Assembly (NCBI GenBank): GCA_003427395.1 | Contig: BFEA01000085.1 | Coordinates: 3,162,601-3,223,419, forward strand | Origin: Chara braunii | Lineage: Eukaryota; Streptophyta; Charophyceae; Charales; Characeae | DNA length: 60,819 nt | Direction of reading: 5' to 3' | Translations under genes and position numbers: made by a program | Part shown: positions 45,215-56,554 of the stretch, one piece after another | How positions within the stretch are numbered: the stretch's first letter is position 1 | How the letters are laid out: each line of letters opens with the position of its first letter | Notes under the pieces: model-generated | The model's database searches: none | Told to the model about the DNA's origin: nothing | Seen by the model: only the letters and a program-made list of their open reading frames with translations

Positions 45215-45980
45215 GTGGAGGATGCGAATGTCGTAAGTTCTCGGTATGCTTACGAGGACTATGCTGTCCACTTGGTCCCACCGCTGGACCAACCGCTCCA
45301 CGTGCAACAATCTACCGCATGCATGGTTTCATCACCATCGGCAACCGATTCGGCAGCTTCGCCGCCATCTACCGCCGGGGATTCAACGTCATGGTCAAGA
45401 TTTGAAGAGCTCGACCCGTTGACATTTGCGGACTTCCAATGGATGCCTCTTCCCTGTTCCGGTTGATTGCTGAAACCGCATTGCAATGTGCTCATGGCAC
45501 AATTGTGGGATTACTTGCACACTGCAGTACCGACTCGGTTGATGGACGTCGGAGTAGAGGTTGTCGACCTTCACGCCTACATTGTGAAGATCGACCGCGA
45601 GTTCAAGATGCAACGGTACGACGACATCGACGCACCATTGTTATATGTACGCATTCAGATCGGAGAGGCGACCTGCAGCGCTTTGATCGAGTGCGAAGCA
45701 TCTCGCAACGACATGAGCCAGGTCTTCATGGTACGCGCCGGCCTTGGCCCACGTGTCTGAAGGAAGTCCCAGCCGACGCAAGTCACATTGGCGGACGGTC
45801 ACACGCACAAGTCAATAGACCGGTGCATTGATGACGTCCCCGTATACTTTGCCCCGCACGCGAGCGAGGCGGTGTCCTTTGATATTTTGGACACCAAATT
45901 CGACATGATCTTGGGCATGTCATGGCTGCGAAGCGAGGATCACTCGATGAACTTCTACCGCCGCACCGTTCACGTTCGTG
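45215..45980 (+). pseudogene. Element C protease region, catalytic Asp changed to Glu
   Basis: One frame runs through with stops at 45464-45466 and 45758-45760. SWSRFEELDPLTFADFQWM and LWDYLHTAVPTRLMDVGVEV form the linker. The active site reads ALIECEASRNDMSQ, where the family has Asp-Cys-Gly-Ala-Ser. Both the catalytic Asp (now Glu) and the Gly (now Glu) are altered. The C-terminal half with FDMILGMSWLRSEDH follows in frame. Confidence 0.82.
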
Positions 45981-46149
45981 ATCGGAACGGAGTACTAGTC
46001 CCATGCACGGTAGCTCCTCCTCACCCTTCAATCAGCTTTCACGTGGTGTCCGCCGAAAGCATGCGAGCCTCCATCATCAGAGACGACATCGAGGAGATGG
46101 GGGTGTGTTTTCTCCACGGCCTTCCGCCCCATGACGCTTCATCGACGGA

Positions 46150-47050
46150 CTCATCTTCGGACCCACGCATCACCGAGCTTCTTGATGCCTACGGCGACGT
46201 GTTCGAAGGCCCGCACGGAGTAGTATCGGATCGGCCCATCCTCCACGAGATCATCCTCAAGGACGAGGCCGTACCTCTGCGCGGTTGCATCTATCGAATG
46301 AGCGAGGAAGAATTAAGTGTGCTTTGGGCACAACTCGACGACCTTCTGGAGAAAGGCTGGATTCGGCCTAGCTCATCGCCATATGGTGTTCGTGTTCTCT
46401 TCGTCCGGAAGAAGAACAAGGATTTGTGGTTGTGCATCGATTATCGCAAGCTCAACGCGCAGACGATGAGAAACGCCGGCCCTCTCCCACACATCGGCGA
46501 CCTTCTCGAACGACTGGGCGGCTGGACCTCAAGTCGAGATATCACCAACTCGAGATTCGGAAGGAGGACCGCTACAAGACCGCGTTTAAGATGCGATATG
46601 GGCATTTCGAATGGCTGGTTATGCCATTTGGCCTTACGAATGCCCCGACCACTTTCCAAGTGGCTATGACAACGGAGTTCCAACACATGCTGGATCGATT
46701 CGTACTTATCCTTGATGACATCCTGGTGTACAGCCGAAGTTTGGACGAGCATGTGGAACACCTGCGCACTGTTTTGGAGCGGCTACGACAAGCCAAGTAC
46801 AAAGCCAACCGCGACAAATGCGAATTCGCGCGGCAGGAGCTGGAGTACTTGGGACATTATGTAACGCCGCAAGGCATCCGTCCGCTTGCGGACAAGATCG
46901 AGGCCCCCCGCGTATGGCCCGAGCCCACCAACACCACGGACGTTCTTTCATTCATGGGGTTGGCGGGCTACTATCAGCGATTCATCACTGGATACTCAAG
47001 GATTGCCGCACCTATGACCAGATTACAATCGCCACAGGTGCAATTCGTAT
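46150..47050 (+). pseudogene. Element C reverse transcriptase lacking the active-site Tyr
   Basis: The first frame has IYRMSEEELSVL, KGWIRPSSSPYG and LWLCIDYRKLNAQT. Near 46515 a short deletion (the FSK stretch before the first catalytic Asp) shifts the frame. The second frame continues LDLKSRYHQLEIRKED, WLVMPFGLTNAPTTFQ and FVLILDDILVYSRS. The YLDD box is ILDD (46708-46719) and one residue short, as if the Tyr codon was deleted. The connection region with LSFMGLAGYYQRFI is intact. Confidence 0.87.
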
Positions 47051-47610
47051 TCGATGACGACGCACGCCGGTCATTCCAAGCACTTAAGACGGCAATGCTC
47101 ATGGCACCCGTCCTTAGCATCTATGACCCCACTCTGCCTACGAGAGTGACAACTAACGCTTCCGGCTATGGCATTGAGGCAGTCTTGGAAGAACACAACG
47201 GCGACGATTGGCACCCTGTGGAGTATTTCAGCCACAAAGTGCCTCCCATCAACACGCTTGATGATGCAAGGGAGAAGGAGCTGCTCGCGTTCGTGATGGC
47301 TCTCAAGCGATGGCGGCACTTCCTCCTTGGGCGTCGTAGGTTCACATGGGTTACGAACAACCCATTGACTTACTACAAGACGCAGGATACGGTCAGCAGT
47401 ATGATTGCACGATGGATGTACTCCATCGACCAATTTGACTTCACACCGAAACATCTTTCCGACCCCTCCAATCGCGCAGCAGATGCACTCTCGCAAAGAC
47501 CTGATCTCTGCGCTATGACACATCATGTCTTCGCATTCGACGAGGAACTTCAACGACACTTCATCCAGGGATATGAGTCCGATCCGGACTTCGCCACGTT
47601 GTATGCGTAG
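47051..47610 (+). pseudogene. Element C RNase H with two catalytic sites altered
   Basis: TRVTTNASGYGIEAVLEE has Asn in place of the first catalytic Asp. EKELLAFVMALKRWRHFL keeps the Glu. FTWVTNNPLTYYKTQD appears to have lost the second Asp normally found in VTDNNPL. NRAADALSQRPDL keeps the last Asp. It is open in frame with the reverse transcriptase to a stop at 47608-47610. Confidence 0.83.
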
Positions 47611-48370
47611 CTATCTTCGGATCACCCGTCGGCCAGCCACTATCGCATTGCCGACGGGTACTTGATCCTCCACTCGAGAGGCAAGGACTTATTGTATGTC
47701 CCACGAGACCGTCGTCTTCGGACTCGCCTTCTCGGTGAGTATCATGACTCGCGCTTGCCGGCCATTTCGGAGTCAACCACACCATTGCATGACTTCGACA
47801 ACGATTCCGATGGCCCGACCTCATTACCGATGTCACTCGGTATTGCGACTCTTGCGAAGTTTGCCGACAAAGCAAGCCCCGCAATCGCAACCCCTACGGC
47901 GAGTTGCGCCTGATGCCTATCCCACGGGAACCCGGCCTCTCCATTGCCATGGATGTCACCGGACCATTTCCTCTCGATCGCCTCGGGCACGACGGCATCC
48001 TCATGGTTGTGGACCGTTTGAGTAAGTATGCGCGTTTTCTCCTTTGCAAGTACTACTCCACGGCTCCCGAGCTGGCACGCCTCTTGCACACTGGTTGGAT
48101 TTGTGGCCACGGTGTCCCAGAAGACATAGTCAACAACCGCGACACTCGCTTCATGTCGGCATTTTGGACTGCTCTCATGCAGGAGTCCGGCACGAAGATG
48201 AAACCAAGTTCGGCTCGGCATCCACAGACGAACGGGCAGACGGAGCGGGCACATCAACCGCTTAAATGATGCGGACCAGAAAGATTGGGTTGACCTCCTC
48301 CCCGACATCGAGTTCGCCTACAACACTTCAGTGCACCCGGCGATCGGCGTGACTCTATTCGAGTTGCACC
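47611..48370 (+). pseudogene. Element C integrase, second Asp changed to Asn
   Basis: GKDLLYVPRDRRLRT is in one frame. After a frame change come GHFGVNHTIA, a TGA stop, and RYCDSCEVCRQSKPR, so the HHCC zinc site is otherwise whole. The core has SIAMDVTGPF (first Asp), then DIVNNRDTRFM, where Asn (48135-48137) replaces the second catalytic Asp, then HPQTNGQTERAHQ with the Glu. After a stop and frame change WVDLLPDIEFAYNTSVHP runs on to FELHHG near 48376. Confidence 0.85.
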
Positions 48371-48373
48371 ACG

Positions 48374-48928
48374 GTGCAGCAAGCCAACAGGCGTCGCGTG
48401 CCATGTCTCATCCACGCCGGTGATCTGGTTTGGGTCTCCGGGGAAGAGTTTGCACTGGAACAGGATGTGTCACACAAACTGCTTCCCAAGTGGTTTGGAC
48501 CGTGGCCCGTAACATCAGCCGTGGGCGATGAGCCCGATGGCCCTTCATTTGTGATCAACATCCCCGCGCATCCGACGGTCCATCCAGTCTTTCACGCCTC
48601 GAAGCTGGCAACATATACACCAGCTAAGAGCGACGACTTCCCAGGCTGACGATCGCAGGACCCTCCATCTATGGATGGTCATCAGGAGGTTGACCGCGTC
48701 ATCACGGATCGCAAGTACGGCAACAAGCCTCGACAGTACAAAGTTACATTCAGAGCATGTGGTCCCGACGACACTCGGTGGATCTCAGGAACAGATTTGA
48801 AAGCATCCGCACCGCTGATCTACGCTCACTACAAGCGACAAAGGTTAGCTCAGGGACCTTCACGACCTGCCCCTCCCACCCGGACTGTGGTCCCTCCCTC
48901 AGACAGACAGCTTCGCCCTCGCAGGTAA
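48374..48928 (+). pseudogene. Element C integrase C-terminus and chromodomain
   Basis: FELHHG is joined abruptly to QQANRRRVPCLIHAGDLVW. The roughly 70 residues that normally lie between them are deleted out of frame. KLLPKWFGPWPVTSAVG and HPVFHASKLATY follow. After a stop (48647-48649) GHQEVDRVITDRKY and DTRWISGTDLKA of the chromodomain remain open to 48926-48928. Confidence 0.83.
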
Positions 48929-48939
48929 GCTCGGTCTTT

Positions 48940-48955
48940 CAAGGAAGGGGGGGGG
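48940..48955 (+). promoter_or_regulatory. Polypurine tract of element C
   Basis: AAGGAAGGGGGGGGG immediately precedes the 3' LTR start TGGCATACTGCG. Confidence 0.8.
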
Positions 48956-50065
48956 TGGCATACTGCGTAGCCACACGGGCCTGCAGGGCCCGTCCCGCAT
49001 TTCCAGCCTAAAAGCCTAGAAATAAGGGCTTACAGGCCCCTGTCGTTTCAGCCTGAAAGACTGAAAAACGAGGGCCTGCAGGCCCTATGTCGTTTCAGCC
49101 TAAAACAGGGCTTTTCAGCCCTGCGGCTTTTCAGCCTGAAACGGAGGGCCACTTTCGGGCCCTCATAAGATCGAACTACCCTAAGACTCAGGCACAAAAA
49201 CAGGGTTTCGGCAACAGGCTATTTCTGACCTGTTCCCCACGACAGCCTCAAGCAGGAGCTGCAGCGGCAGCCCCTGACTCCCTTCGGCATTGTTGGCAAG
49301 AGCAGCCTCCTGGACTGCCTCGCCCTGCAGTCAGGAGGCACCCGAGTAGTACATAGGAAGTTCCGATGCACTCAGGAGCGGTGCAGTAGTAGTTAGCGCT
49401 AGCAGTAGTCTTCAGCGCTGGGCGCTCATAGCTGCAGGAGTAGTCTTCAGCGCAGGGCGCTAGTAGCAGGTAGTAGTAGCGTTGGAGAGAGATGGCTGGC
49501 GGAGGCCAGTGGTACTTACCTGTGGCGCCATAGCTCCAGCTCCATCTTCGAGGTACCTGCATCAAGGCGCCAACTTCACAGGTTAGTACTGGACACCGAG
49601 AGAGAGAGAGAGTTCTTCTTCTTCCTCTTCTAAGTCCACCATCTCTTCTTCACCCTCTCACCACCTGACTTCTCAGTATCAGCAGACTACTACAGAGAAA
49701 GAGAGAGTTGTGAATTGAGACTTGACGACAGTGGATCCAGACTCGACATTGGGATTCAGACATTTTGACGAGGGACTATTTGGGCCTGTGCCGAAGACTT
49801 GGTGTTGACGACATTCCCATCTTCCCCTCTTCTTCGTCTAACCCCTCCTCTTCTTCGTCTGTGTATGATTGGGGCTGGCGCATTCTTCCTGTGTGAGCGC
49901 CAGACCCCCTTCACACCATGGAATGATGATGATGATGTATGTTGTGGGCTGCATTGCAATATTGATTGTTCGAATCATTGGTATCTAAGTTTTCCGCTGC
50001 GCTATCTTGTACTTTGATAGAGAAGTCGGTTCTTGTTCTGGTCTGCACCTCTACAGTATGCAACA
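48956..50065 (+). repeat. Element C 3' LTR
   Basis: 1110 bp from TGGCATACTG to ATGCAACA, matched by the solo LTR at 6037-7277. Order: GGGCC-rich palindromes with CAGCCTGAAA iterations, AGCAGTAGTCTTCAGCGC blocks, ACTTACCTG (49514-49522) followed by TGGCGCCATAGCTCCAGC, a short GA tract, and a stem-loop at 49871-49908. Confidence 0.88.
49871..49908 (+). promoter_or_regulatory. LTR stem-loop (element C copy)
   Basis: CTGGCGC pairs with GCGCCAG (7 bp), and GGGG with CCCC across a single bulged A. The loop contains TTCTTCCTGTGTGA. Confidence 0.55.
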
Positions 50066-50326
50066 AACAGTACAGCCCCATAGTCAGATGAAAAAAAAAA
50101 TCAGTGGATGGCTGGTTACTGACTGGTTGGCAGACCGCCAACCGGTCACCCCCGACTGTCGGCAGTTGGGGTCGGCCATCGGCGGGTATGCAATCCTGAT
50201 GCCAAGTAAGGTGTGTGTTTGGTTGGAAAGCAGAAACATTGACGTCTCTAAAGGCTAGCTTTACTACCTGCTGTCTTGCCCATTTGGTGGTGACCTCTCT
50301 GGAATATAACCTGGTGTGTCTTTCAG
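50066..50326 (+). repeat. Half copy of the GGTCGGC foldback sequence, then intron end
   Basis: CAGTACAG, a poly-A run, AGTGGATGGCTGG, then GGCAGACCGCC and CCGACTGTCGGCAGTTGGGG match 59549-59692 in order (about 50067-50197). The remainder is intron leading to the acceptor TGTCTTTCAG at 50317-50326. Confidence 0.7.
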
Positions 50327-50471
50327 ACTAGAAGCTATCATGAACGCGAAGGATCAGAGGTTGAGACTTTTAGCCCAGAGGTTGGATCGACACATCATGC
50401 AGACATACCAGTGGGTTCAGGAGAATAGAGGAAGGTTCAGAGGAGAGGTGTTTGGGCCTGTTCTGCTTGAG
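50327..50471 (+). CDS. SMC5: SMC5 exon entering the hinge
   Basis: One base completes Arg, then 48 codons follow. The diagnostic stretch is TYQWVQENRGRFRGEVFGPV, which lines up residue by residue with the segment before the hinge of plant SMC5 (AYQWVQQNRHEFKREVYGPV, from memory of the family). SMC1-4 and SMC6 do not have this motif to my knowledge. The acceptor is TGTGTCTTTCAG and the donor GTAATT, ending phase 0 in LLE. SMC5 pairs with SMC6 through the hinge in the Smc5/6 complex, which acts in DNA repair and replication-fork stability in the nucleus. This exon is the strongest anchor for the gene call. Confidence 0.93.
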
Positions 50472-52792
50472 GTAATTATTCAACAAATATACGCTGACTT
50501 TGCTTTCTATGTCTGTTCCGAACCCATTATTTTCTTTTTATCTTTCAGCACAGCACATGCAAATTGTGATCCTCGTGTTGTGCTCCTCGGGAATGAGCAG
50601 GAGGAGGAGACAGAACAAAGGGTGAGGAATCAAACGGGGAGGAGAAACAAAATATGAAGGGCAAAGTGGTGGTAGAGCAAGGAAACGAAAACCTAATGAG
50701 TGGAACCGGCAGGCAAAAACGAAGAATCGGGGTAAGGGCTAGGCTTCATTTTCGTGGGCATGGGTGCCCCCGGCACCTACGGATCCTTGCACGGCCACAC
50801 GGCCGTGCGGGTCCCCTGTACGGGCCCCGTGCGGCCCCAGCGAGGTGTTCAGAAAAAAAATGCTTTCTTTTTCTCTGCCTCGTCTTTTTCTTTTTCTCCT
50901 CCCTCATCATCTACCTTCTTCTTCCCCTCCCTCATCGTCTACCTTCTTCTTCCCCTCCCGCCACCTCCTTCGTCCCTCCCACTCCCTCCTACTATCCCTC
51001 CCGCTTCCCCCTACTTCCCATCCCGCCATCTCCTTCGTCCCTTCCACAACCTCCTACTTCCACTCCCGCCATCTTCCTCGTTGCTCCCACCATCCTCCAC
51101 CTCTCTCACCCCACTTTCGTTCCTGCTCTTCCGCCATCCTCCACCTCCCCCTGCCACTTCGTTCCTGCTGTTCTGTCATCTTCCACCTCTTTTCCATCGT
51201 CTTCCTCCTACCTCCCTTCCCCCATATGGAACCTCCATCCTGCCTTCTCCCACCTACCTCCTGCCACCTTCCAGTTCCCTCCCCGCCATTTACAACCTCC
51301 ATCCTGCCGTTTCCCACCTACTACCCGGTACCTCCCTCTTCCCCTCCGGCCATCTCCCACGCCCCGCGCACCATCCTCTGCCTCCCTCCCGCCAGTTTGG
51401 TCCTCTCTTCCGCCATCTTCTTCCTCCCTCCTGCCATCACCACTTCTCTGCATGTGTGGAAAAGCCAGATTTGGGCACTTCTCTGCATGTGCAGTAGCCC
51501 CCATCGCCGCCTTTTTTTTTTTTTTTTTTTCAAATACCTCGCAGGCTGCACGGGTGCACCATCATGCTGGCCCGGCCGGGCGGCTAAGGAAGCCAAGGCC
51601 TAGTGAACGGACCCATCAGGCAAGGGTGAAGAGGGATAGGGAGGAGGAGGAAGAGGAGGAGGGAGAAGCAGAAGAAGAAGACTGAGGGAGTAAGTGGAGG
51701 AAGAGGCAGGTGGTGACAGAGGATGCAGAGGAGCAAGGCCAAATCGGAGGAAAAGAAATTGAATAGCAGAAAAAGAAATTGAATAGCAGAAATTGAGAAA
51801 GCACATCAAAGCAGAACAAAATAAGTGTTCTGATCAAAGCAGAAAAAAAAAGAGGAGAGAGCAGAATGATCGAAGATGATGTCATAGGTTGTTTCAAAGC
51901 TACAGATAATGAAAAAGTAGCAGTGAATGCAAAAGAGGTCCCATAGTCCCCATCTCCTATTGGCCTATGACCCATTCTGTCCTTGTCAGCTTGGGTGCCA
52001 TCTAGCTACCCTAACCAACCTCGTCCATTGGACAGCCTTGGCAATAGGACTCTAGGGCCTCTGCGCAACTGGAATGGAGCTCTATCACGTTTCTGAGAGT
52101 TGGACACTATGCAGTCCTCAACCCTGTATTTGCCCATTCATTTGCCAGCTATGGATCCTCCAGGTTGCTTGGACTGCTACATAGTAATTACGTGTTGCTA
52201 CAATATGCTGCAGTGCGCGTCGCTGCTCGCAGCTTGCAGACTGCTCTCAAGGAGATGATGTAAGGACATGGTTGCTTTGCCACATCTTTCGGAAGTCTTA
52301 TCTCGTGTGTCGTAATAATTTGTCATTGCAGATCAGTCTCTGGACCATGGTGATGGGAACATAATAGATACACAAGAGAATAAGACCAACAGAACAGATT
52401 CTGTTCAAGTATGCAACATATGTTGTAAATTGTAAGTCATTAACAACGAGCTTTGCTAGTCTGCTCTCCACGAGAAGATGTACACCATGTGTTCAAAGTT
52501 CAAACCTCAAACTCATATCTCCTGTCTTGTAATTCTCTTTGTCATCACGGATTGAGGCTCTCGACCATGGTTATGGGAGTTAATTAGATACAGAAGAGGG
52601 TTAAGGTAAGACCGACAGACAAAATGTGTTAAAGTATGCAACATATGCATGGATCTCTGCTCTTCTACCCATGGGTTGTGGTTTACCGAATGGTAACCAT
52701 CTCTCCACACGTGAGCAAACATGTCTCATTCGCCAGGAGTTGGTAACAACACGGTTTTTCTTGTTGTTCGTGGCTTTTTCCCTCCAAGACAG
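50472..52792. other. 2.3-kb SMC5 intron with a pyrimidine-rich tract
   Basis: From about 50865 to 51530 the plus strand is almost all C and T, with repeats of CCATCTTCC / CCTCC words, ending in a run of T (51511-51531). Long open frames across it are low complexity. AAAAGAAATTGAATAGCAG is repeated near 51752 and 51772. A diverged duplication of about 225-245 bp occupies 52225-52650 (shared ATTGAGGCTCTCGACCATGG-like and AAGTATGCAACATATG blocks). Confidence 0.7.
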
Positions 52793-52858
52793 GTGAATGT
52801 ACCGCAAAAGGAGCATGCGCAGTACCTGGAAGGACACGTTCCGAAATGGGTCTGGAAG
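52793..52858 (+). CDS. SMC5: SMC5 exon, start of the hinge
   Basis: Twenty-two codons, VNVPQKEHAQYLEGHVPKWV then WK, bounded by CAAGACAG and GTTAGT. It continues LLE from the previous exon to give the plant SMC5 order GPVLVEVNVP then LEGHV. Its small size means it would be missed by open-frame searches. The next hinge segment (family equivalent SFITQ) is not in the remaining 7.9 kb, so the following intron is longer than the window. Confidence 0.92.
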
Positions 52859-53749
52859 GTTAGTGGTTTGCTTCGGCTTCTGTGCGGTTTCTCCAATGTT
52901 TGCAATTTCCTGTCAAGCCGCCAAGGTGAACATTAGTTTGACCACTTCTCTTTTATGTGTTTGTTTGAACTTTGACACGTCTTCATTGGAGCGCTCTTGT
53001 GGAGGAACAAAACAAGTGTACCAGAGCACGAAATACATAGATTGACTTTGACCCCACAGATAGTCAACCCCCTCCCCTCCCTTTCCAAAGGAACAATTCA
53101 TTTAGTGAATTAAAAATTTAATTGATGGATGAACTCCGAATAAGTATTCTTTCACTTTCCCCCCCTTTGAAGTGTGGAATCTTTCATCGGCAATCATAAA
53201 TCTCTAGACGTTTGTCTCTCTCAGACATGTACATCGACTAAGGGCTCTGAAATTTGACAACTGGCAAACCTTCTCTTAAACTGCCACTTCGTCTGATCCT
53301 ACACCCTGTGTCTTTCGCCTGACCTTTGACTTGGTGCACCTAAGGCTGAAGAACTCACGCTGCCCGGCCCGAACCCTGGTTTGGAGTATTAAGAGCCCTA
53401 TTTTTATTGATGGCCTGTGCCAGAGCCCATGGCCTTTGTTTTTTCCCCTTTCCCTCCTAAGGCCTTGTTCGGTTGCTATCAAAATGCTCTCTCAGCCATC
53501 TTGCAAAGCCCATCCATCTGTTGAAGGCTTCCAGGGCAGTGCATAATTTTTCAACTTATATCTAGCCCCTTCGAGGTATCTTACAGTGACACCATTTTGC
53601 ACCTCTCAGACAGCAAGTCGCTGATGTGTTTTGAGCATGTGCCCCTTGCAGAGCATTGCTTACACTCCTTTTCCCTATATGCAATCGTCTGATTTCCCAA
53701 GGAATAGCTATGTGTGAGGATTGAGCCCTCAAGAAGGGGCCTTGCCATG
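52859..53749. other. Intronic sequence after the last SMC5 exon in the window
   Basis: No gene or transposon recognised; A/T-moderate unique-looking sequence. No frame here continues SMC5. Confidence 0.55.
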
Positions 53750-54800
53750 ATGTACATGTTCTGGGCTAAGGCCCCAGCAAGCCTAGTGCCTGCCCTAAGT
53801 GAAGCCGGGCCAGCAAATCAACAAGAGCCCTCTGTGCAAACATTTCCCGAAGTGGGGTCCATACAGTTGCAGCACGCCAGTTGGTTGGAGTGCACCGAGT
53901 CTCGAATCTCTGCAAATGTGGAGATCCCAGGGCCTCTGAGTTAGATAGGCCCTGGGCACTTGAATGTGAGGCCGGCAATGCATGCTGGGTATACAGGCCG
54001 AAAATTCCAAAGGGAAATCGGCCCACTATCTGAATCTGGCCCCAGGCCTTGATGAAAGAGGCGCAACTGCATTGCCCCGGGCCTCAACTGTATCGGGCTG
54101 GGTTCAGCCACTGGGGCCCAGTGGCAGGCTGAAGGGAGGCCGCCCACACGCAGCACTGGCATATAGGCAAGCAGGGCAAGTGGGCAGGCATCCTTGGCCA
54201 ATGCAGGCATTGCCGGCACGCTGCGCTAATGCGGAGGGGCTGCGCAGTGTTAAGCTGCGTTGGGCATGAGGGAGACAGGCAGCGCTAATACGGTGGTGCG
54301 CTGCCTGGGCGCAGGGCGCTGGCGGCCACAGCCGGGCTGCTGGCGGGCGCAGGGGAGGTGAGGGCGAAGGTGGTTCTTCGGAGGTGAAGGGCGCTGTGTG
54401 GGTAACAAGGGAGAGTGTGGGTGAAGAGGACACGTACCTGGTGGAGGTGGAGGTCGGCATTGGTGTTGACATCATCACTCGCTGGTCGTCAAGTTGTCTG
54501 GTTGCTTTCACTGCTGTAGTTGTAGGCTTAGTCTGTAGAGTAGATAGGGCGCCTGGTGCCATTCACAAGAGAGAGCTACATTGGGTTATGCTGTTGGTGT
54601 TGCGCTGTTGGGCTTGGACATTGACTCACGATTCTTCTGTATCATTCTCAAATGGATGGTTACTCGGTTCCATTGTGCTATCTGCTCTGGCTTTGACTAC
54701 TTGGACTTCAGTGTGATTTTGCATTCTGGATTTCTGTGCTTCGTCCATATTCATGTTCCTTGCATATGTTTCTTTATTCGTATACGTAACTCGAATAAGA
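53750..54800 (+). repeat. LTR-like sequence, family D, copy 2
   Basis: Ordered blocks shared with 35561-36990 and, inverted, with 57780-58530: CCCTAAGTGAAG, GCCAGTTGGTTG, CCACAGCCGGGCTG, ACGTACCTGGTGGAGG and GACATCAT. No coding region is attached; ends approximate. Confidence 0.6.
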
Positions 54801-54835
54801 ACTAAGGCTCCCCACTGCTATAAGCCCGCTTTTCT

Positions 54836-55663
54836 ATGAGTGCTCACCCCACTGTGGGGCAAAGCCATGAACACTCAGGCGATTGGTTCGTACCTCTTTC
54901 CTTACCCAAAGTCACAAGTCATCCCGACATTTTGCCACATATCAAACCCACGGTCTGCAAGGACTCACTTTTACTTCATCCGGTTTCACTTCAAAATGGT
55001 ACAACGATCCACAATTTCATTCCACCTGCATTTACAGGTTTATCACAGGCCTCTTTTGTACAAGGCGGATTCCCCTGTGCGCAAAGCCTCCAAAAGCTCA
55101 ATTTACCAAGTCCTTTACCACAGGCAAAATCTCCTGTGACCAGCTGGCAAGGTGGTGCCATAGACATTGGGTTTGTACAAGCAGCATGAGGGAAAGGTGC
55201 CGCCCCATCAGCAAGCACATGGCCAGATACTGTGTGTGGGGGTGCTCATAAAACAGTCCCACTTCATAAGTACTGTCATGTCACGGCATCATAATGGCAT
55301 CAAAGGGAAGATTTACCCAATGACGTTCAATGTTCCGAAGGGGCTCAATCAACCGCTGTTAGACAAGTGTAGCTATGTATAGCTCCCCGCCCTAGTGCTG
55401 ACGTGGTTGGTCAGTCATGATGCAGAGAGGAATTGCGCGCGGTGACGCTAATCCGGAATGGTCGACCCCAGAAATGCTAATTATGTGGAAGACGCTGATG
55501 CTGCTCAAGTCCAGCTCGTCGGATCGTGCCCATCTATTGGAACGTATACAGTCTTCTCGGCAGAGCAGCATGTATGCGGGAAACTCACAGTTATGACAAA
55601 GGACCTCATGAAAACAAAGATACGATGCAGAAATGAACTCATGTTCCCGGAAAAAAACTACCA
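54836..55663. other. Sequence related to repeat Y
   Basis: A frame near 55190-55251 encodes ISKHMARYCVWGCS, close to ISKHVARYCVWTCS in repeat Y. This suggests a degraded protein-coding source, perhaps a transposase. The family is not recognised. The frame from 54836 to 55189 has no known domain. Confidence 0.35.
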
Positions 55664-55958
55664 TTCATGAGAAAAAATTGGAATGCTCTTCCCTACCAGC
55701 AAGATACCGATCATTGACATGCCACATTGAACATTTCCACAGGGAGTCGCAGGTCATGGGCTGGAGGGCATTCCTCCTGTGTAGAAGGTAGCAATGACAA
55801 GTGTATGCACAAACAACCTGTGTACGCAAGCACAACCACATGTAGCGATCTGCCAGATGCTGATCTGGGGATCAGCAAACATGTGGCCAGATACTGTGTG
55901 TGGACGTGCTCAAGCTTAGCGTACAATCCCAAGTACTTGTTCCCTGAGCACTAACTAT
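55664..55958. repeat. Repeat Y, copy 1
   Basis: About 295 bp repeated at 57273-57575. It starts TTCATGAGAAAAAATTGG and ends GAGCACTAACTAT. It is interrupted at its right end by a solo LTR. Confidence 0.88.
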
Positions 55959-56554
55959 TGTTACATTCTGCGACTTCACACGGGCCTTCACAGGCCCGAC
56001 ATACCGGTTCAGGGGGTACCCAGGCCGACCTCGCCAAAAGCCAGGCCTTTTTCCCCCGGTAGGCCCTGTTAGGCCACCGGTTGGCGCCTCAGCGCCTAGC
56101 AGACCAGGGTTGGCCCAAACGACATGACCGTTTGGGCCTGGCGGCGCTCTTGAGGCTGCCGCCCACCGGCCTGAGCTGAACGGTCACTTCGACGGTTCAG
56201 CCCACGGCGCAGGAGGCCAGCATCGAGGCCGACTGGCTGCCGAACGGTACTTAGGCTGGTCCAGCGGCCATTCCCACAGGTTGGGAAACAGCAGCAGCAC
56301 CCGGCGTTAGCGCTGCGCTATTTTGGGTTCAGCACAGCGCTAAGGACTGCAGCGCTAGGTTTAGCGCACTGCTGCCTAGGAGGAGCGAGGAGGAGCAAGG
56401 AGGACTTACCTGATAGACAGCGGGGCGCCATAGCTCCAGCGACTTGCAGTAGGACTCCCACCACAGCGAAGGCGCCAGCTTGCCAACTGCAGGTTAGGCC
56501 TGAGGCTACTCGCCATCTTCCCAACTCTCTGTCTCCCCTCTCCTTCAGACTTCT

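Larger units (their letters stand above)
45215..50065 (+). mobile_element. Element C: 5'-truncated Ty3/gypsy retrotransposon
   Basis: Plus-strand order is gag/protease linker, protease, reverse transcriptase, RNase H, integrase, chromodomain, purine tract, 3' LTR. The gag core and 5' LTR are missing. Stops, frameshifts and several catalytic changes mark it as dead. It lies in sense orientation in the 10-kb SMC5 intron. Solo LTRs of the same family occur at 6037 and, more distantly, at 55959. Confidence 0.87.

Noticed and set aside
50654-51685. 343-codon and 279-codon Pro/Ser-rich plus-strand frames
   Set aside because: They overlap each other in different frames across a polypyrimidine tract inside an SMC5 intron; low complexity explains the lack of stops.
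54836-55189. 117-codon plus-strand frame as a gene
   Set aside because: Two other frames of similar length overlap it and no domain is visible; only the motif shared with repeat Y is worth keeping.
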